Below are positions 10,024 to 18,348 of a stretch of DNA of 64,000 nucleotides, piece by piece; positions within the stretch are counted from its first letter, which is position 1, and every line of letters starts with the position of its first letter. Position numbers and translations under genes: made by a program. Below the pieces are notes generated by a model. It ran no database searches. It saw only the letters and a list, made by a program, of their open reading frames with translations, and was not told the DNA's origin. The stretch lies in the NCBI RefSeq assembly GCF_035989265.1, contig NZ_JAYKZX010000003.1, positions 2,790,001 through 2,854,000 of the forward strand, read 5' to 3'. Source of the stretch: Sphingobium sp. HWE2-09 (GTDB taxonomy: Bacteria > Pseudomonadota > Alphaproteobacteria > Sphingomonadales > Sphingomonadaceae).

Positions 10024-10506
10024 TCAGTTGTCGGCGAGTGCCGCCAGCGCGGCCCCGTCCAGCCGCTGCACCGTCCAGCCGTCCATCGGCGTCGCGCCGA
10101 TCGCGCGATAGACGGCGATGGCGGGTGCGTTCCAGTCGAGCACCGACCATTCGAGCCGGGCGCAATCGCGCGCGATCGCCAGTTGCGCCAGACGCGCAAG
10201 CAGCGCCTTGCCCGCGCCAAGGCCGCGGGCCTGCGGCAGGACGAACAAATCCTCCAGGTAAATGCCCGGCCGTCCTTCGAAGGTCGAGAAATTGTGGAAG
10301 AACAGCGCGAAGCCGACGGCCGTGCCGTCATGGTCAGCGATCAGCACTTCGGCCATCGGCCGTTCGCCGAACAGATAGCGGGCGAGCGTGGCGCGGTCGG
10401 CCTTTACGGCATGGGCAAGCCGTTCATAGTCCGCCAGCGCCAGGATGAAATCGTGGATTGTGCCGATATCGTCGGCGCGGGCCGGACGAATGATGATGTC
10501 GGTCAT
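10024..10506 (-). CDS. GNAT family N-acetyltransferase
   Basis: The product is about 160 residues and shows the GNAT acetyl-CoA loop in the segment VLPQARGLGAGKALL, preceded by EDLF. The overall pattern (RPARADDIGTIHDFI, then LADYERL, then a C-terminal AIAVYRAIGA) resembles the diamine/spermidine acetyltransferase branch, but the substrate is not certain. The start at ATG 10506 is chosen because MTDIIIRPA is the usual family N terminus; it overlaps the stop of the upstream exporter gene by four bases, so the two are probably co-translated. Confidence 0.85.
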   Translation of the reverse strand: MTDIIIRPARADDIGTIHDFILALADYERLAHAVKADRATLARYLFGERPMAEVLIADHDGTAVGFALFFHNFSTFEGRPGIYLEDLFVLPQARGLGAGKALLARLAQLAIARDCARLEWSVLDWNAPAIAVYRAIGATPMDGWTVQRLDGAALAALADN

Positions 10507-11405
10507 GCTGCGCCCGCCTCCACATGGGCAACCGCTGCCCCTTTGCTGCGCGCCGCGATAAGGCAGCCCGCGACGATGAGCAATGCGCCTGCCACGGTCG
10601 TGAGCGTCAGCCGCTCGCCAAAGGCCAGCCAGCCCATGATCGCTGCCCATAGGAAGGCGCTATATTCGACCGGGATCAGCCGCTGAGCCTCCGCCCGGGC
10701 ATAGGCCCAGGACAGGGCGGCGAGCGAGGTGAAGGCGAGGCAGGCGGCCAGCAGTACCAGTGGCGCGGCATGTAGCGGAGGCAGCGTTAGCAGAAAGGGC
10801 GCGCCGAACGCGAAAACACCGAGCATGACGAGGTGCTGGAAGAAGGCGACCTCGATCGGCGACGCGACCTGCGCCTGTTGCCGCTGGATGATGAGGTTCC
10901 AGGCGAAAAGGATGGCGGACGCCAGCACCGCGCCAGCGCCCAGCAGCGCGTCGGCATTATAGACGCCCGCAATCCGGCCCGACAGGATGACCCCTACCCC
11001 CACCAGCCCCAGCAGCGACGCCATGATCGCCTGTCGCCCGACGCTTTCCTTGAGCAGCAGCGCGGCGAGGTACAGGGCGATCAGCGGCGCGATGAAGGAC
11101 AGCGCGATCGCTTCGGCGAGCGGCATCCGCATGAGCGCCCAGAAGAAGAGCGCGGCCATCAGCGCCACCACCGTCCCGCGCAGCAGATGGATGCGCAGCA
11201 CTGCGCGCGAGGGCCAGCGCTGGCGGGTGAGCAGCATCAGGGCGAGGCCCAGCAGCGTGCCGGTGACCGCGCGCCAGAACAGGGCGTTGTAAAGGCCGAT
11301 GGAGAGACTCAGCCCTTTCATCGCCGCGTCCATCACGGAAAACAGCGCGACACCGGCGCAGCAGACGGCGAACGGGACGGCAAAGCCGCCGGGCGAGGAA
11401 CGCAC
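10503..11405 (-). CDS. DMT (EamA) family transporter
   Basis: The 300-residue product is almost entirely hydrophobic, with about ten predicted membrane helices in two EamA repeats (roughly residues 10-140 and 150-285). This is typical of drug/metabolite exporters of the inner membrane. No substrate can be read from the sequence. It overlaps the downstream acetyltransferase gene (ATGA) and lies just downstream of ispG, 14 bases away, so the three may share a transcript. Confidence 0.87.
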   Translation of the reverse strand: MRSSPGGFAVPFAVCCAGVALFSVMDAAMKGLSLSIGLYNALFWRAVTGTLLGLALMLLTRQRWPSRAVLRIHLLRGTVVALMAALFFWALMRMPLAEAIALSFIAPLIALYLAALLLKESVGRQAIMASLLGLVGVGVILSGRIAGVYNADALLGAGAVLASAILFAWNLIIQRQQAQVASPIEVAFFQHLVMLGVFAFGAPFLLTLPPLHAAPLVLLAACLAFTSLAALSWAYARAEAQRLIPVEYSAFLWAAIMGWLAFGERLTLTTVAGALLIVAGCLIAARSKGAAVAHVEAGAA

Positions 11406-11418
11406 CGGATCGCTCCGC

Positions 11419-12579
11419 TTATTCCGCCGCCTGCGCCTTGCCCGCGTCGGTCATGTCGGCTTCGGCACTGGCCGCTTCGATTTCCGCCGCCTTGGCTTCG
11501 ACCAGGCGGACGATATGATCGACCATGCCTTCATCCTGCACGACATGGTCGGTGACGCCCGAGAGATAGACCATATGCTTGCCCGCGCCGCCGCCGGTCA
11601 GGCCGATATCGGTCTCGCGCGCTTCGCCGGGGCCGTTGACGACGCAGCCCAGTACCGAGAGCGAGAGCGGCGTGTGGATATGCTGGAGCCGTTCTTCCAG
11701 CGCCTGCACGGTGCGGATGACGTCGAAGCCCTGACGCGCGCAGGACGGGCAGGAGATGACTTTCACGCCGCGGGTACGGATGCCGAGCGATTTGAGGATT
11801 TCATAGCCGACGCGCACTTCCTCTTCCGGTTCGGCGGAGAGGGAGACGCGGATCGTGTCGCCGATCCCGGCCCAGAGCAGGTTGCCGATGCCGATCGCGC
11901 TTTTCACCGTGCCGCCGATCAGGCCGCCCGCTTCGGTGATGCCCAGATGCAGCGGGCAATCGACCGCGTCGGCCAGCTGCATATAGGCGGCGACGGCGAG
12001 GAAGACGTCGCTGGCCTTCACCGCGACCTTATATTCGTGGAAATCCTGGTCCTGCAGCAGCTTGATATGGTCGAGCGCGGATTCGACCAGCGCTTCGGGG
12101 CAAGGTTCGCCATATTTTTCGAGCAAGTCCTTCTCAAGCGACCCGGCGTTGACGCCGATGCGGATCGAGCAGCCATTGGCTTTGGCCGCGTCCACCACTT
12201 CCTTCACCCGGGCTTCGCTGCCGATATTGCCGGGGTTGATGCGCAGACAGGCCGCGCCTGCGTCGGCCGCTTCCAATGCGCGCTTATAGTGGAAATGGAT
12301 GTCGGCGACGATCGGGACGCGGACAGCGCGGACGATCTGTTTCAGCGCCGCGGTCGACTCTTCGTCGGGGCAGGAGACGCGGATGATGTCCACGCCCGCT
12401 TCCTCGCAGCGGCGAATCTGGTCGATCGTGCCCTTCACGTCGTGCGTCAATGTATTGGTCATGGTCTGGACCGTGACGGGCGCGCCGCCACCGACGGGCA
12501 CGTTGCCGACCATGATCTGGCGCGATTGCCGCCGCGCTATGTCGCGCCAGGGGCGCAGGCCGGGATTATGGTCGGACAT
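11419..12579 (-). CDS. ispG: 4-hydroxy-3-methylbut-2-enyl diphosphate synthase (flavodoxin/ferredoxin) IspG
   Basis: IspG (GcpE) performs the penultimate step of the MEP isoprenoid pathway using a [4Fe-4S] cluster. The 386-residue protein has the cluster cysteines in [10 protein letters not shown] (about residues 275 and 278) and [10 protein letters not shown] (near 310). Other family motifs are VQTMTNT at the N terminus and LRINPGNIG. The ATG at 12579 lies directly beside an unusual leader hairpin that contains the apparent Shine-Dalgarno sequence, listed separately. Confidence 0.95.
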   Translation of the reverse strand: MSDHNPGLRPWRDIARRQSRQIMVGNVPVGGGAPVTVQTMTNTLTHDVKGTIDQIRRCEEAGVDIIRVSCPDEESTAALKQIVRAVRVPIVADIHFHYKRALEAADAGAACLRINPGNIGSEARVKEVVDAAKANGCSIRIGVNAGSLEKDLLEKYGEPCPEALVESALDHIKLLQDQDFHEYKVAVKASDVFLAVAAYMQLADAVDCPLHLGITEAGGLIGGTVKSAIGIGNLLWAGIGDTIRVSLSAEPEEEVRVGYEILKSLGIRTRGVKVISCPSCARQGFDVIRTVQALEERLQHIHTPLSLSVLGCVVNGPGEARETDIGLTGGGAGKHMVYLSGVTDHVVQDEGMVDHIVRLVEAKAAEIEAASAEADMTDAGKAQAAE

Positions 12580-12580
12580 G

Positions 12581-12611
12581 AAAAGAGGCTCCGTAAGCTA
12601 CGGAGCCTCCT
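12581..12611 (-). promoter_or_regulatory. ispG leader hairpin covering the Shine-Dalgarno sequence
   Basis: On the minus strand AGGAGG (12606-12611) overlaps the 5' arm of a perfect 11-bp hairpin (arms 12599-12609 and 12585-12595, 3-base loop). The hairpin is followed by TTTT, one C and the ispG ATG. It has the shape of an intrinsic terminator placed between ribosome binding site and start codon. It could attenuate ispG, hide the binding site, or bring it close to the start when folded. Confidence 0.6.
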
Positions 12612-12659
12612 ATAGGGATATTTGGTGACGGTTAGAAGCGGGAGTCCTTATTGTTTCTA

Positions 12660-12739
12660 CCGCACCAGCCCGCACCCCCACCCGACCGCCCACAGAGTAT
12701 CCTGGTTGGGCGGTCGGGTGGGGGTGCGGGCCGGTGCGG
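12660..12739. terminator. Long hairpin between fadL-like gene and ispG
   Basis: Two 33-base arms pair with one mismatch around a 14-base loop, starting 7 bases downstream of the fadL-like stop codon. It would form a very stable structure. No T run follows on either strand, so it is not a textbook intrinsic terminator, but blocking transcription or 3' exonucleases is the likely role. Confidence 0.65.
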
Positions 12740-12745
12740 CGAGAG

Positions 12746-14047
12746 TCAGAAGCGTAGCGTGAGCGATGCGGCGACCTGGTCCGCATTGCCGCTGGTCTGG
12801 GCCAGCGTCGTCGCTGTCACCGTCGCGGGCGCGGGGAAGTAGCTGTCGGGGCGGATGATGTTCGCCTTTTCCACGAAGGTGTGGGCGTAGCTGACATTGA
12901 GCGCCATCGCGTCCGACATGTTCCAGGTCGCGCCGCCGGTCAGCCAGACGCGGTCGCCATCGGGCACGCGGGTGGTCAGATATTGGGGATTGGTTGGCGA
13001 CCGGTCGAACATCGTGCCTGCGCGCACGGTGAAGGCCGGGCTGAGATCATATTCGCCGCCAACGCTGACCGAATAGCTGTCCTTATAATCCAGTTCCTTG
13101 TTGGTCGTGCCGGTGGCCGAAGTGACGGCAATGGCCTTGAACCGCGACCAATTATACCATTTGCCGGTGATCATCGCGCGCAGTTGCGGGGTCAGCTTGT
13201 GCATCATGCTGAGCGTGACGATGTCGGGCAGGTCGAGGGGGGCGGTGGCGGCAAAGGAGCCGTTGCCCGCGGCGATCGGGCCGAGCAGCCCGGATATGGT
13301 CTGGGTGCCCGCCAGCTTGTGGCTGATCCCCGAGCGATAATGAGCGCCCCAATTGGTGTCGCCGGTCGTGTAAAAAATGCCCGCGTTCCAGCCGACCGAC
13401 CAGTCGTCACCCTTGAGGCTGGCGAAGCCGTCGGTGGCGGCGAGCGGGGAAAGTTGGGGCAGCGCGTTGGTCAGCGTCGCCTTCACATATTGCACGTCGA
13501 CCCCGCCGCCGATCGACAGATTATCCGTCACCTTATAGGCGGCCGAGGGCTGGATATTATAGGTTTTGAGGTTGGTGTAGAGCGAATCATAGCGGCCGAA
13601 GAAGCCGTCATCATATTCCAGTTTCAGGCCGAAAGGCGCGTTGACGCCCAGGCCGACCCAAAGCCGGTCGCTGACCTGTGCGCTGGCGTAGAAGCTGGGG
13701 ATGGGGATGACGCTTTCGAACGGATTGCCGCCATCATTGCCGGTGACGGGCGTGGTGACGGGCAGGCCCGGAATGGAGCGGCGCGATCCGCGATTGGTCT
13801 GGTGCGCCGAGGCGAACAGCGCGACGCCGCCGACCGAGGTCTGGATGCCGTCCAACTGCGTCATCGCGGCGGGGTTGAAATAGATGGTCGATGGGTCGTC
13901 CCCCGCCGCCGCGCCGCCGGACAGCGCGCGGCCGGTTTCCTTGGGTGATTGTTCCTGCAGGTAGAAGCCGCCGGCAAAGGCTGGCGTCGACGCCAGCATG
14001 ACGCCGGACAGGCAAAGGGCGGAAATATGGCGACCGCGAAGCAACAT
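12746..14047 (-). CDS. FadL/OmpP1/TodX family outer-membrane transporter
   Basis: FadL-type barrels take up long-chain fatty acids or aromatic hydrocarbons through the outer membrane. The 433-residue product has a signal peptide ending in TPAFA and then GGFYLQEQSPKETGRALSG, the plug-like N terminus of the family. The NPA motif of FadL proteins (YFNPAAMTQL) follows. It ends in the C-terminal aromatic residue usual for barrels (SLTLRF). The start at 14047 is preferred because AGAGGA lies seven bases upstream; a start seven codons earlier (14068) is also possible. Promoter elements should lie in 14048-14250. Confidence 0.9.
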   Translation of the reverse strand: MLLRGRHISALCLSGVMLASTPAFAGGFYLQEQSPKETGRALSGGAAAGDDPSTIYFNPAAMTQLDGIQTSVGGVALFASAHQTNRGSRRSIPGLPVTTPVTGNDGGNPFESVIPIPSFYASAQVSDRLWVGLGVNAPFGLKLEYDDGFFGRYDSLYTNLKTYNIQPSAAYKVTDNLSIGGGVDVQYVKATLTNALPQLSPLAATDGFASLKGDDWSVGWNAGIFYTTGDTNWGAHYRSGISHKLAGTQTISGLLGPIAAGNGSFAATAPLDLPDIVTLSMMHKLTPQLRAMITGKWYNWSRFKAIAVTSATGTTNKELDYKDSYSVSVGGEYDLSPAFTVRAGTMFDRSPTNPQYLTTRVPDGDRVWLTGGATWNMSDAMALNVSYAHTFVEKANIIRPDSYFPAPATVTATTLAQTSGNADQVAASLTLRF

Positions 14048-14469
14048 GGCAGATCCTCTACTGAACATGATATTTGGCCTTGATCGATGGCATTCGACCT
14101 AATGAGTGGCGCATGAACGGGTCGGCGATATCAGGATTGTGGTTAAATTCCAGTAAGCGCGCCACGCTTTTGCGCGCATATCGGCGCGTCCGGCCGTCGT
14201 CGGGATCGCAGGACGTTACGGCAACTGGGACAGAGGCCAGCCCGATCGAGACAAAAAAAAGCCGCCCAGGAGGACGGCCTTGAAGTTTTAGGAGAGGATG
14301 CCTGAAAGGCCCGTTCCTTTTGCGGTGCAGCAGGGATTGTCGCAAATGCGAAACATGGCGGCGCGATTGCATTTCATGCAATCATCATGTTTAGGCCCGG
14401 TTTCCGTAAGGGAAGATGGCGGGAAAAATGTGACAAGGCTGTCATTCGGCCGCTGCGAAAAAGCGATTT
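14048..14469. other. Intergenic region with promoter space for fadL and small-RNA candidate 2
   Basis: This 422-base gap holds no convincing gene. The part next to the fadL-like gene (14048-14252) must carry its promoter, but I cannot name clear -35 and -10 boxes. The part 14253-14390 is the small-RNA candidate. The remaining 80 bases up to the phosphomannomutase stop codon contain TTGTCA on the minus strand, a possible -35 element for the small RNA. Confidence 0.5.
14253..14390 (-). ncRNA. Small RNA candidate 2, homologue of the one at 7408
   Basis: On the minus strand it has the same order as candidate 1: a seven-bp hairpin (14365-14383, GATTGCA against TGCAATC with a different loop), the motif TTCGCATTTGCG (14341-14352), the 29-base block identical to candidate 1 (14283-14311, containing ATCCTCTCCT), and a terminator hairpin GCCGTCC/GGGCGGC (14261-14278) followed by eight T. 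The terminator differs in sequence yet keeps its structure, which points to selection on RNA folding. The spacer between the motifs is not conserved. It lies downstream of the phosphomannomutase gene. Confidence 0.7.
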
Positions 14470-15846
14470 TCACGGTGCGTGAGCGCGACTTACCCCCGAA
14501 TCAGCCAGTTGTTCGTCCATCTGGGCGATCAGGCGCGTCAGGCCGGGATGGTCGCTCAATTCGGCGCGGGCCACCAGCGCGGCTTCGGTATTGGAGGCTC
14601 GGAGCAGCCACCAGCCGTCGGGCGTCTGCACCCGCACGCCATCGATCGCGCAAACATCCGCGTCGGCTGCTTGCAGGCGAAGGCGTATCTCCTCCACCAC
14701 GGCGAATTTGCGCGCTTCATCGATAGGGAAGCGCCATTCCGGGGTGATGACGCTGACGGGCATCGCGTCATGCAGCGCGGTGACGCTTTGCCCAAGCGAT
14801 CCCACGGCGCGGATCAGGCGGACGGCGGCGTAGAGACCATCGTCATAGCCGGGATAATCGTCGGCGAAAAAGAGATGGCCGGTGGTTTCCCCGCCCAGAA
14901 TGCCACCAATCTGCTTCATTCTGGACTTGATATGGCTGTGGCCGGTCTTCCACATGTCGGGCCTGCCGCCCAGCGCGGCGATGCGGTCGAACACGGTCCG
15001 GCTGGTCTTCACATCCGCCACGATGTGCGCACCGGGGTGGTTTTTCAGCACCGGTTCGGCCAAGAGCGCCAGCAGCGCGTCGCCCGCGATCGTCCGGCCC
15101 TGCCCGTCGATCACGCCGATGCGGTCGCCATCGCCGTCGAAAGCCACACCGAAATCGAGCTGCTTGGCCAGGACGAGCGTGCGCAGGTCGGCCAGATTGG
15201 CGTCGACGGAAGGATCGGGATGATGATGGGGAAAATGACCGTCTATATCGGTGAAGAGCAGATGATGCTCACCGGGGAGCAGTTGCGTAAGTTGCTCGAC
15301 CACCGGACCGGCGGCGCCATTGCCCGCGTCCCAGCCGATGCGGCAGGCCGGGCCGTCGAACCCCTGCATCAGGCGCGCGACATAGGCGTCCATGATGGCG
15401 ATCGTTTCGACCACGCCCGCGCCCCGTTCCCAATCGCCCGCCGCCGCCATCACGCCCAGCCGCTGGATGTCCGGGCCGAAAAAGGGCGCATGGCCGTGCA
15501 CCAGCTTGAAGCCATTCTGGTCGCCGGGATTATGGCTGCCGGTTATCTGAATGCCGCCATCCACATCGCACGCCGTTTCGGCATGATATAGCATGGGCGT
15601 GGGGCCAAGGCCGATACGCAGCACGTCGATGCCGGTGTCGACAAGGCCCGCCACCAGCGCGGATTCCAGCATCGGTGAACTCAATCGCCCATCATAGCCG
15701 ACCGCGATGCGACGCCCCCCGGCGCGGGCGACGATGGTGCCGAAGCTGCGGCCCAGCGCCCAGGCGTCGGCTTCGTGGAGCGTGTCCCCCACCCGGCCGC
15801 GCAGATCATAGTCGCGCAGCAGCGTCGGGGCGAAGCGGTGGGTCAC
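14470..15846 (-). CDS. Phosphomannomutase/phosphoglucomutase
   Basis: This enzyme of the alpha-D-phosphohexomutase family would interconvert hexose 6- and 1-phosphates, supplying sugar nucleotides for LPS, exopolysaccharide or glycosphingolipid synthesis. The 458-residue length fits AlgC/ManB types. The phosphoserine loop is TGSHNPGDQNG, the metal loop DGDGDRIG, the sugar loop GGETTGHLFF, and the phosphate-binding RASNTEAAL lies near the C terminus. The GTG start at 15846 follows four bases after the J-domain gene, so it probably belongs to the mipZ operon. Mannose versus glucose preference is not decided by sequence. Confidence 0.92.
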   Translation of the reverse strand: MTHRFAPTLLRDYDLRGRVGDTLHEADAWALGRSFGTIVARAGGRRIAVGYDGRLSSPMLESALVAGLVDTGIDVLRIGLGPTPMLYHAETACDVDGGIQITGSHNPGDQNGFKLVHGHAPFFGPDIQRLGVMAAAGDWERGAGVVETIAIMDAYVARLMQGFDGPACRIGWDAGNGAAGPVVEQLTQLLPGEHHLLFTDIDGHFPHHHPDPSVDANLADLRTLVLAKQLDFGVAFDGDGDRIGVIDGQGRTIAGDALLALLAEPVLKNHPGAHIVADVKTSRTVFDRIAALGGRPDMWKTGHSHIKSRMKQIGGILGGETTGHLFFADDYPGYDDGLYAAVRLIRAVGSLGQSVTALHDAMPVSVITPEWRFPIDEARKFAVVEEIRLRLQAADADVCAIDGVRVQTPDGWWLLRASNTEAALVARAELSDHPGLTRLIAQMDEQLADSGVSRAHAP

Positions 15847-15849
15847 CCG

Positions 15850-16287
15850 TCAGGGCTGCTCGTCGAGCAACAGGTCGCGCGCGGCGTTGATCTGGGCGGC
15901 CAGCGCTTCGGTGCCGCCCTTGTCGGGATGGACCGACGCGATCAGGCGGCGATGGGCGGCGCGGATGGTGGGGGCGTCGGCATCGGCCCCCACGCCCAGC
16001 AGCGCACGCGCCTTCGCCACGTCGGCGTCCACCTGCGGCGGCGGGGCGGGCATTGCGGGGCGTTTGCGCGCCTTCGCCTTTGCCTTGGCGTTACCCTGCT
16101 TGGCGAAGAAGAGCGCCGCGCCGATCAGCAAGGGCGCGCCGATCACCGGCTTTCCCTTCGCCGCCAGCACCGCGCCTACCAGCGCTGCGCCCAATGCCAT
16201 GCCATCCTTTGCCGTCATGCGTTGCAGCTTTCCCGTCCAGATCAGCCAGATCGCCACGGCGGCCAGCACAAGAGCGAAAATGCCCAT
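15850..16287 (-). CDS. Membrane-anchored J-domain protein
   Basis: The 145-residue product begins with hydrophobic segments (about residues 3-17, 30-44 and 48-62), then a Lys/Ala/Pro-rich linker, then a C-terminal J domain (about 88-140) with the essential HPD in SVHPDKGG. This layout, membrane anchor first and J domain last, resembles TIM14/Pam18-like bacterial proteins that recruit DnaK to the membrane. It overlaps the mipZ stop by one base (TGATG). Its partner is unknown. Confidence 0.85.
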   Translation of the reverse strand: MGIFALVLAAVAIWLIWTGKLQRMTAKDGMALGAALVGAVLAAKGKPVIGAPLLIGAALFFAKQGNAKAKAKARKRPAMPAPPPQVDADVAKARALLGVGADADAPTIRAAHRRLIASVHPDKGGTEALAAQINAARDLLLDEQP

Positions 16288-17093
16288 CAGGCCGCGCCAA
16301 GCAGATCCACGGATGTCATGCCATCGCGCGTCGGCAGGGCGAGGCCCGCCACCATCTCACGCAATTCCTGGCGCGCGGCGATGTGGCTGACGCCCAGTTC
16401 GCCCAGATGCCCCTTGTCAAGCAGGGTCAGGCCCGAGGGGAAGAGTTCGCGGAAGATGACGCGTTCCGACAGGCCGGGAATCACGCGAAAGCCGACGCGG
16501 CGGGACAATTCCATCAGCGCGTCGCCGACCCGCTTCTTGTTGCGGGCGTCATGATGCTGGACGCGGTTGCGCAGCACCACCCAGTCGATCGACACGCCAT
16601 CGACCTTCGCCCGCGCCTTGCGCGCTTCGAAAATGAGTTCGGAATAGAAGGACAGACGACGGACCTTGAAGGTTTCGGGATCGACCTGGCCGATCAGGTC
16701 GAAATCCACGAAACTGTCGTTCATCGGCGTGACCAAAGTCTTGGCATGGGGGGCCAGATGGCGCGCAAAGACATCGTCGCGGCCGGGCGTGTCGACCACC
16801 AGGAAATCCTTGTCTGCCGCCAATGTAACGACCTGATCGTCCAGCGCGTCGATGCTGTCGCCGGTGAAGACGGCGAAATCGGGCGTGGGCAGGTCGATGC
16901 CGCGACGACGCGCGGTATCCAGGCGATTTTCCATATAGCGCGTAACGGTGCGCTGGCGCGGATCGAGGTCGATCATGCCGACGCGGTGGCCCAGCGCGCT
17001 CAAGGCGATGGCGGTGTGGACCGCCGTGGTCGACTTGCCGGTGCCGCCCTTTTCATTGGCGAAGACGATGAGATGCGGCTGCGGATTGCCCAT
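16287..17093 (-). CDS. mipZ: Division plane positioning ATPase MipZ
   Basis: MipZ is a ParA-like ATPase of alphaproteobacteria that forms a gradient from ParB-bound origins and blocks FtsZ away from midcell. The 268-residue protein has the deviant Walker A NEKGGTGKSTTAVH at about residues 13-26, IDLDPRQRTVTRYMENR (as in MipZ), and VVDTPGRDD. The match to MipZ is better than to plasmid ParA: it has PMNDSFVDFDLIGQVDPET in the middle. The gene lies about 3 kb from the presumed oriC, and parB is in the same window. Confidence 0.93.
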   Translation of the reverse strand: MGNPQPHLIVFANEKGGTGKSTTAVHTAIALSALGHRVGMIDLDPRQRTVTRYMENRLDTARRRGIDLPTPDFAVFTGDSIDALDDQVVTLAADKDFLVVDTPGRDDVFARHLAPHAKTLVTPMNDSFVDFDLIGQVDPETFKVRRLSFYSELIFEARKARAKVDGVSIDWVVLRNRVQHHDARNKKRVGDALMELSRRVGFRVIPGLSERVIFRELFPSGLTLLDKGHLGELGVSHIAARQELREMVAGLALPTRDGMTSVDLLGAA

Positions 17094-17202
17094 TTGCCCC
17101 GGTTGACCCCGTTGATTGTCGCAATGTGTGTTGACGGTCGCGCCGGCTCGAGCCTAGCTGGACTGCCCCTATGCTTTCGCCCTTATCGGAGCCGTTCCTT
17201 CC

Positions 17203-18051
17203 GTGCAAACGCTGCGTGATATCCCCGCCCTTCGTGCTGCCGTCGATGCGTTGAAAAGCGACGGAAAGCCGCTGGTATTGGTGCCGACCATGGGCGCCTT
17301 GCATGATGGGCATATGGCGCTGGTGGAGGAAGCGCGGCGGCATGGGCGGCATGTCGTCGTGTCGATCTTCGTCAATCCCAAACAGTTCGGGCCGAACGAA
17401 GATCTGGACGCCTATCCGCGGCGCGAGGCCAAGGACGCGCAGATGCTGGCGGCCGCTGGTGTCGATATCCTGTGGGCGCCCACCGTGGCGGTCATGTATC
17501 CCACAGGGTTTGCGACCAATATCGGCGTATCGGGGATCAGCGACGGGCTAGACGGCGCGGCGCGGCCGGGTCACTTCGATGGCGTGGCGACGGTGGTCAC
17601 GAAATTGTTCAACCAGGTGCGGCCCGACGTCGCGATCTTTGGTGAGAAAGATTATCAGCAGCTGGCCGTGATCCGCCGTTTCGTTGCGGATCTGGATCTG
17701 GGCGTCGAGATCGTCGGACTGCCGACGCAGCGGGCCGAGGATGGCCTGGCGCTGTCGTCGCGCAACGCCTATCTGAGCGATGAAGAACGCAAGGCGGCGC
17801 TCGCCCTGCCCCGCGCGCTGGGCGAGGCGAAGCGGCAGATGGAGCGGGGCGAGCCGGTCGCAGGCGCGCTGGCGCAGGCGATCGCGGCGCTGGCGGCCCA
17901 TGGCTTTGGGCCGATCGATTATGTGTCCCTGTGCGACGCGGCGACGCTGGAGCCGATGGCGGTGCTGGACCGGCCCGCGCGATTGCTGGGCGCGGCGCGG
18001 CTGGGGACAACCCGGCTGATCGACAATATCGCGGTCGATCCTGGGTTTTGA
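17203..18051 (+). CDS. panC: Pantothenate synthetase PanC
   Basis: PanC joins pantoate and beta-alanine using ATP, the last step of pantothenate synthesis. The 282-residue product shows VPTMGALHDGH (residues 28-37 region), SIFVNPKQFGPNEDL, GEKDYQQ (near 147) and LSSRNAYLS (near 184). The start is GTG at 17203, divergent from mipZ with 109 bases between. The last residues read DNIAVDPGF. A second copy of the DNA for DNIAVDP lies 125 bases downstream and is followed there by an Ala codon and a stop, suggesting that an inserted repeat replaced the original end (see 18022-18168). Confidence 0.94.
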   Translation: MQTLRDIPALRAAVDALKSDGKPLVLVPTMGALHDGHMALVEEARRHGRHVVVSIFVNPKQFGPNEDLDAYPRREAKDAQMLAAAGVDILWAPTVAVMYPTGFATNIGVSGISDGLDGAARPGHFDGVATVVTKLFNQVRPDVAIFGEKDYQQLAVIRRFVADLDLGVEIVGLPTQRAEDGLALSSRNAYLSDEERKAALALPRALGEAKRQMERGEPVAGALAQAIAALAAHGFGPIDYVSLCDAATLEPMAVLDRPARLLGAARLGTTRLIDNIAVDPGF

Positions 18052-18168
18052 CGAGTATTCGTAGGGTAGCATCTTGCCGCCAAGGCGACACCCGGTTGCG
18101 GGCTTTGAACTGGGCTCCCGCCTGCGCGGGAGCACGTTGGAAGGCGGACAATATCGCGGTCGATCCTG
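18022..18168. repeat. 22-bp direct repeat flanking an inserted palindromic fragment at the panC 3' end
   Basis: The 22 bases at 18022-18043 recur exactly at 18147-18168. Between them are 103 bases ending in half of a family 1 palindrome (18111-18135, GGCTCCCGCCTGCGCGGGAGC), preceded by a degenerate left arm. The first copy codes for the end of PanC; the second copy would give the end DNIAVDPA and a TAA stop. The layout is what a repeat insertion with target duplication would leave. Confidence 0.8.
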
Positions 18169-18275
18169 CTTAACTTCGCACTTTTCCCGCTGATTTTGAT
18201 ATTTTGTTGCGTCGGCATGATCCTATTTGGACATCGGCGTCAAAAAAATAGCAAAGAGACTGCGCGTAGGACAGA

Positions 18276-18341
18276 GTGTTCCCGCGCAGGCGGGAACCCA
18301 GTTCCACGGTCTGGACTGGGCTCCTGCCTGCGCAGGAGCAC
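18276..18341. repeat. Intergenic palindromic repeat, family 1
   Basis: Inverted arms (GTGTTCCCGCGCAGGCGGGA at the left; GCTCCTGCCTGCGCAGGAGC at the right) match the element at 3881, with compensating changes that keep each arm palindromic. It lies 8 bases beyond the hemJ stop codon in the panC-hemJ convergent gap. The AT-richer stretch 18174-18275 before it holds no recognisable gene. Confidence 0.8.
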
Positions 18342-18348
18342 GACCCGC

